Below, piece by piece: positions 6,976 to 9,133 of a stretch of 9,133 bases of DNA. The stretch lies in the NCBI GenBank assembly GCA_964346725.1, contig CAYFVM010000041.1, positions 1 through 9,133 on the forward strand. The letters are read 5' to 3'. Below the pieces are notes generated by a model, which ran no database searches, had not been told where the DNA came from, and saw nothing but the letters and a program-made list of their open reading frames with translations. Each line of letters starts with the position of its first letter. Position 1 is the first letter of the stretch. The translations under genes and the position numbers were made by a program. This DNA comes from UBA1715 sp964346725 (GTDB lineage: Bacteria; Bacteroidota; Bacteroidia; Bacteroidales; UBA1715).

Positions 6976-6983
6976 CAAAGGTA
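6976..6983 (-). promoter_or_regulatory. -7 promoter element for the DASS gene
   Basis: TACCTTTG on the minus strand (6983-6976) matches TAnnTTTG exactly, in the context TATACCTTTGTGG. No good TTTG lies 19-21 bases upstream; the nearest is TTTC at about 23. The leader to the ATG would be about 55-60 bases. The rest of the 6912-7050 gap is A/T-rich with no gene. The ABC gene upstream has no obvious intrinsic terminator in it, so some read-through is possible. Confidence 0.5.
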
Positions 6984-7050
6984 TAAATTTTAATATTCTA
7001 CAGATGAAATGCCCTTTTTTTTTACGCAAAACACGTATTATTTTTCAACC

Positions 7051-8643
7051 TTACATTGTTACTATCTTATACATAGGATTCTCATTCGGGCGGAGTTCCA
7101 ATATATGATGCTCGCACGAAAGCTGCTCTGTAGGGTCGTGCGTTACATGGAGCATGGTAGTTGTTCCCTTTGCAGCAATTAACTCAAGCAATTGGAGGAT
7201 TTTCTCCCGATTTGTTTCGTCAAAACCGTGGCAAGGCTCATCGAGTATCAAAATAGGCGGACATTTTACCACCGAACGGAGAATAAGCATAGCGCGTTGT
7301 TCGCCATAACTCAAATCACGAAACATTTCGCGCTCGCGTCCGGCAAAGCCTCCAAGTGCAAGCCATTTGTCGGCAATTGCCGTCTCCACTCCCGTAGGTG
7401 CGCCATACAATCCAATGGAATCGCGGAAGCCGGAGATAATGAGATTGCGGAGATTGGTACCTCCTACCATTCTATATTCCACATGCAGGCGATACGAAAC
7501 CACGCCAAGTTTTTGCTTTATGTCCCAAATGGATTCTCCCGTACCACGGCGTTTTCCAAACAAGCGCACATCGTTACAATATACTTGGGTATTGTCGCCG
7601 GTAATTAATTCCAAGAAGGTGGTCTTACCCGATCCGTTTGGACCACGCACCAACCAATGTTCTCCTTTTTTCAATTTCCAATTCAAATCAGACAACACGG
7701 TATGGCCGTCCCAGGCTACGTTCACGTGATTCATTTCTACCAACACCTCATCGTCTAATGCCGTTTCTTTAGCCAATGGCGCAGTATCGCTTATAGTAGT
7801 GGTAAGGTTTGAGGCAAGTGTCTCACAGGTCGCTTCTTTGTCCTTCTCTTGCGCCTCGGCCCTTGTACGCAACACCTCAACGTAGGCTTCTTTCTTATCA
7901 GAAAATGAGACCTTTTTGCCGGTAAACTCAAGCACATGGGTTATAGATTCGGGTATTTCGTGCCAACGCTCCATACATACTATAATATGTGGTGCCTTTG
8001 ACGACTCTCCTTTTTGCTGCGCAGAAACAATGGTGACAAAGAAATCGAACAAGATTTTCCGACTCTCGGCATCAAGTCCTGCGAAAGGGTCGCTCAATAC
8101 GAGCAGTTGCTTACCCGAAATCAAGGCTCGTGCAAGCAAAGTACGACGAATTTCGCCGGTTGACATATATTTAAGACCGCGGTCTAGAATTTTTTGCACG
8201 CCACACAACGCCACCGCTTTGTTGTTCTCCAAATCGGCAACCCACTGCGGCAAGGCATCGGTTTTGCGTAAACGGCCAAGCACGCCTTCGGCAATAAACA
8301 TTCGGCCTGTACGGCCTATATCAATGCCTCCTTCACAGTAATCACTTTCGTCGTTATTCCGTTCTTCTTCTATAATGCGAGCCGCACGCTCCAACGAAAC
8401 CAATTCTACCGAATCTTTAAAAACCGTTTCAAAGCGACTTTCTTCTGCTGCGGTTGCACTATTGGGAACAAACGAATAACTTCCTGCCAAGGCATTTACG
8501 AAATCGGCTTTGCCTCCACCATTGGGACCAATAACCAACCACGCTTCACCTTCATTCATGTGCCAGGTAAGCTGTGGCACTATTGTTTTTTGATTGTTGT
8601 CGATACGACAATTTGTAATTGTAATTAACTGTTTCCTATCCAT
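7051..8643 (-). CDS. Tandem ABC ATPase, ModF/PhrA-like, with a degenerate first nucleotide-binding domain
   Basis: 530-residue protein with two ABC ATPase domains and no membrane segment, resembling E. coli ModF (about 490 residues), whose role is unclear. Domain 2 (about 300-530) looks fully active: Walker A GPNGSGKTT (334-342), signature LSYGEQ (444-449), Walker B ILILDEP (464-470), D-loop GFD and switch His at HVTHD (499-503). Domain 1 (about 5-245) is altered: Walker A GPNGGGKA (39-46) has Ala where Ser/Thr binds magnesium. The Walker B region reads LLVLSDP (180-186), with Ser for the Asp and Asp for the catalytic Glu. Its signature is MSTGE (160-164). A charged linker (about 246-298) joins the domains. 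No permease or molybdate-binding gene is adjacent, so the molybdenum link is by family only. The start at 8643 gives a normal N-terminus; no strong Bacteroidota promoter was found, only TAACTTTA (one mismatch) on the minus strand near 8721. Confidence 0.88.
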   Translation of the reverse strand: MDRKQLITITNCRIDNNQKTIVPQLTWHMNEGEAWLVIGPNGGGKADFVNALAGSYSFVPNSATAAEESRFETVFKDSVELVSLERAARIIEEERNNDESDYCEGGIDIGRTGRMFIAEGVLGRLRKTDALPQWVADLENNKAVALCGVQKILDRGLKYMSTGEIRRTLLARALISGKQLLVLSDPFAGLDAESRKILFDFFVTIVSAQQKGESSKAPHIIVCMERWHEIPESITHVLEFTGKKVSFSDKKEAYVEVLRTRAEAQEKDKEATCETLASNLTTTISDTAPLAKETALDDEVLVEMNHVNVAWDGHTVLSDLNWKLKKGEHWLVRGPNGSGKTTFLELITGDNTQVYCNDVRLFGKRRGTGESIWDIKQKLGVVSYRLHVEYRMVGGTNLRNLIISGFRDSIGLYGAPTGVETAIADKWLALGGFAGREREMFRDLSYGEQRAMLILRSVVKCPPILILDEPCHGFDETNREKILQLLELIAAKGTTTMLHVTHDPTEQLSCEHHILELRPNENPMYKIVTM

Positions 8644-8770
8644 TATCTGTAGCTCTACTCACGCCCTCTTGCTGCTTTCGTAAGGGAGGCGAAAAGAATT
8701 GCACGAAAATAATAAAGTTATAGAAGTAATGGTCCATGAAATATTTTTTTTTCAAAAAAAGCCGTAACTG

Positions 8771-8800
8771 TTGACTTGCAATTAAAAAATTGTATATTTG
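8771..8800 (+). promoter_or_regulatory. Bacteroidota-type promoter of the tRNA operon
   Basis: TTG at 8771-8773, a 19-base spacer, then TATATTTG at 8793-8800: an exact TAnnTTTG with correct spacing. The start is predicted near 8805, about 40 bases before the first tRNA. A T9 run and an A7 run (8744-8760) lie just upstream and may act as a curved, UP-like element. The whole 8644-8845 gap is this divergent promoter region; I see no gene in it. Confidence 0.8.
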
Positions 8801-8845
8801 CACTGCTTTTTCGGAAGCGAAGTTCATTCTCATAAAAAAGATATT

Positions 8846-8919
8846 GCCTCTTTAGCTCAGTTGGCCAGAGCACGTGATTTGTAATCTCGGGGTCGTTGGT
8901 TCGAATCCGACAAGAGGCT
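8846..8919 (+). tRNA. tRNA-Thr(UGU)
   Basis: The acceptor stem GCCTCTT (8846-8852) pairs with AAGAGGC (8912-8918), and the discriminator is T8919. The D-arm has GCTC/GAGC. The anticodon loop TTTGTAA gives TGT (8880-8882), reading ACA. The T-loop is TTCGAAT with stem GTTGG/CCGAC. The anticodon stem CGTGA/TCTCG has a U-U mismatch in the middle. CCA is not encoded. First gene of the tRNA operon. Confidence 0.97.
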
Positions 8920-8926
8920 CTTTTTA

Positions 8927-9009
8927 GGGCGAATACCAGAGTGGCCAAATGGGGCAGACTGTAAATCTGCTGACGTACGTCTTCGGTGGTTCGAATCCAT
9001 CTTCGCCCA
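8927..9009 (+). tRNA. tRNA-Tyr(GUA)
   Basis: The acceptor stem GGGCGAA (8927-8933) pairs with TTCGCCC (9002-9008), and the discriminator is A9009. The anticodon stem is GCAGA/TCTGC, with loop CTGTAAA and anticodon GTA (8961-8963). The long variable arm (about 8971-8984) marks a class II tRNA, as expected for bacterial Tyr. The T-loop is TTCGAAT. CCA is not encoded. It lies 7 bases after tRNA-Thr. Confidence 0.97.
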
Positions 9010-9020
9010 CAATTTAATAA

Positions 9021-9093
9021 GCGGGAGTAGCTCAGTTGGTAGAGCATTAGCCTTCCAAGCTAAGGGTCGCGGGTTCGAGTCTCGTTTCCCGCT
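9021..9093 (+). tRNA. tRNA-Gly(UCC)
   Basis: The acceptor stem GCGGGAG (9021-9027) pairs with TTCCCGC (9086-9092) with one G-U pair, and the discriminator is T9093. The anticodon stem is TTAGC/GCTAA, with loop CTTCCAA and anticodon TCC (9054-9056), reading GGA. The T-stem GCGGG/CTCGT includes two G-U pairs, and the T-loop is TTCGAGT. CCA is not encoded. It lies 11 bases after tRNA-Tyr. Confidence 0.97.
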
Positions 9094-9104
9094 CATTGAA
9101 AATC

Positions 9105-9133
9105 AAGCACTTACAGACGTAAGTGCTTTTTTT
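9105..9133 (+). terminator. Intrinsic terminator of the tRNA operon
   Basis: AAGCACTTAC (9105-9114) and GTAAGTGCTT (9119-9128) form a perfect 10-bp stem with a 4-base loop, followed by T's to the window end. It starts 11 bases after tRNA-Gly, so the operon appears to hold only these three tRNAs. Confidence 0.93.

Noticed and set aside
7021..7050. TACG/CGTA hairpin after the ABC gene as a terminator
   Set aside because: The stem is only about four pairs, and the minus-strand RNA has A's, not U's, after it.
7192..8341. Three plus-strand ORFs of 120-141 codons
   Set aside because: They are antisense to the ABC ATPase, overlap each other, and have no family resemblance.
8636..8833. Minus-strand 65-codon ORF overlapping the ABC start by 8 bases
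   Set aside because: It runs through the divergent promoter region, including the A- and T-tracts, and has no domain or leader signal. It could be an open stretch by chance.
8718..9096. Two overlapping minus-strand ORFs across the tRNA cluster (proteins with DSNHRRR and DSNQRPRDYKS stretches)
   Set aside because: They are the antisense of three clear tRNA genes. This kind of protein is a well-known false annotation made by translating the T-arm regions in reverse.
1..9133. CRISPR arrays, insertion sequences, phage, toxin-antitoxin or defence genes
   Set aside because: No spaced repeat array, transposase, integrase or recognisable defence domain was seen on either strand; the content is housekeeping and transport.

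Overview
The window looks like core chromosome of a Bacteroidota bacterium, most likely in the order Bacteroidales. Three things support this. The DnaK protein reads very like my memory of Porphyromonas and Bacteroides DnaK. Three intergenic regions carry the Bacteroidota -7 promoter element TAnnTTTG, and one of them also has a TTG exactly 19 bases upstream. None of the six coding starts has a clear Shine-Dalgarno sequence; the leaders are A/T-rich, as is usual in this phylum. The DNA is moderately A/T-rich.

Layout: all six protein genes lie on the minus strand, so they read from right to left. From right to left they are: a tandem two-domain ABC ATPase of the ModF/PhrA type (7051-8643); an SLC13/DASS dicarboxylate-type inner-membrane transporter (5463-6911); an outer-membrane beta-barrel protein with a signal peptide (3977-5401); the menaquinone enzyme aminofutalosine synthase MqnE (2807-3925); a PAP2-family membrane phosphatase (2041-2706); and dnaK (1-1904, missing its last few codons at the window edge). 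To the right of the ABC gene, a divergent plus-strand tRNA operon carries tRNA-Thr(UGU), tRNA-Tyr(GUA) and tRNA-Gly(UCC), with a clear promoter and a clear intrinsic terminator.

How the genes may work together: the DASS carrier and the barrel protein are adjacent and co-directional, so they may move an anionic metabolite such as a C4-dicarboxylate across the inner and outer membranes. MqnE feeds menaquinone synthesis, which would fit fumarate respiration, but that link is inference. Two consecutive junctions (DASS to barrel, barrel to mqnE) hold perfect 10-bp terminator hairpins just before the next start codon. Transcription is therefore probably cut into single-gene units or tuned by read-through. 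PAP2 and the DASS gene have recognisable promoters of their own. The dnaK leader has no recognisable housekeeping promoter but carries nested inverted repeats.

No gap exceeds 300 bases; the longest (8644-8845) is the divergent ABC/tRNA promoter region. I see no mobile element, CRISPR array, phage gene, toxin-antitoxin pair or obvious defence system. I do not see a new multi-gene system here. The best leads are the degenerate first ATPase domain of the ABC protein, the competing hairpins before the barrel gene, and the inverted repeats before dnaK.
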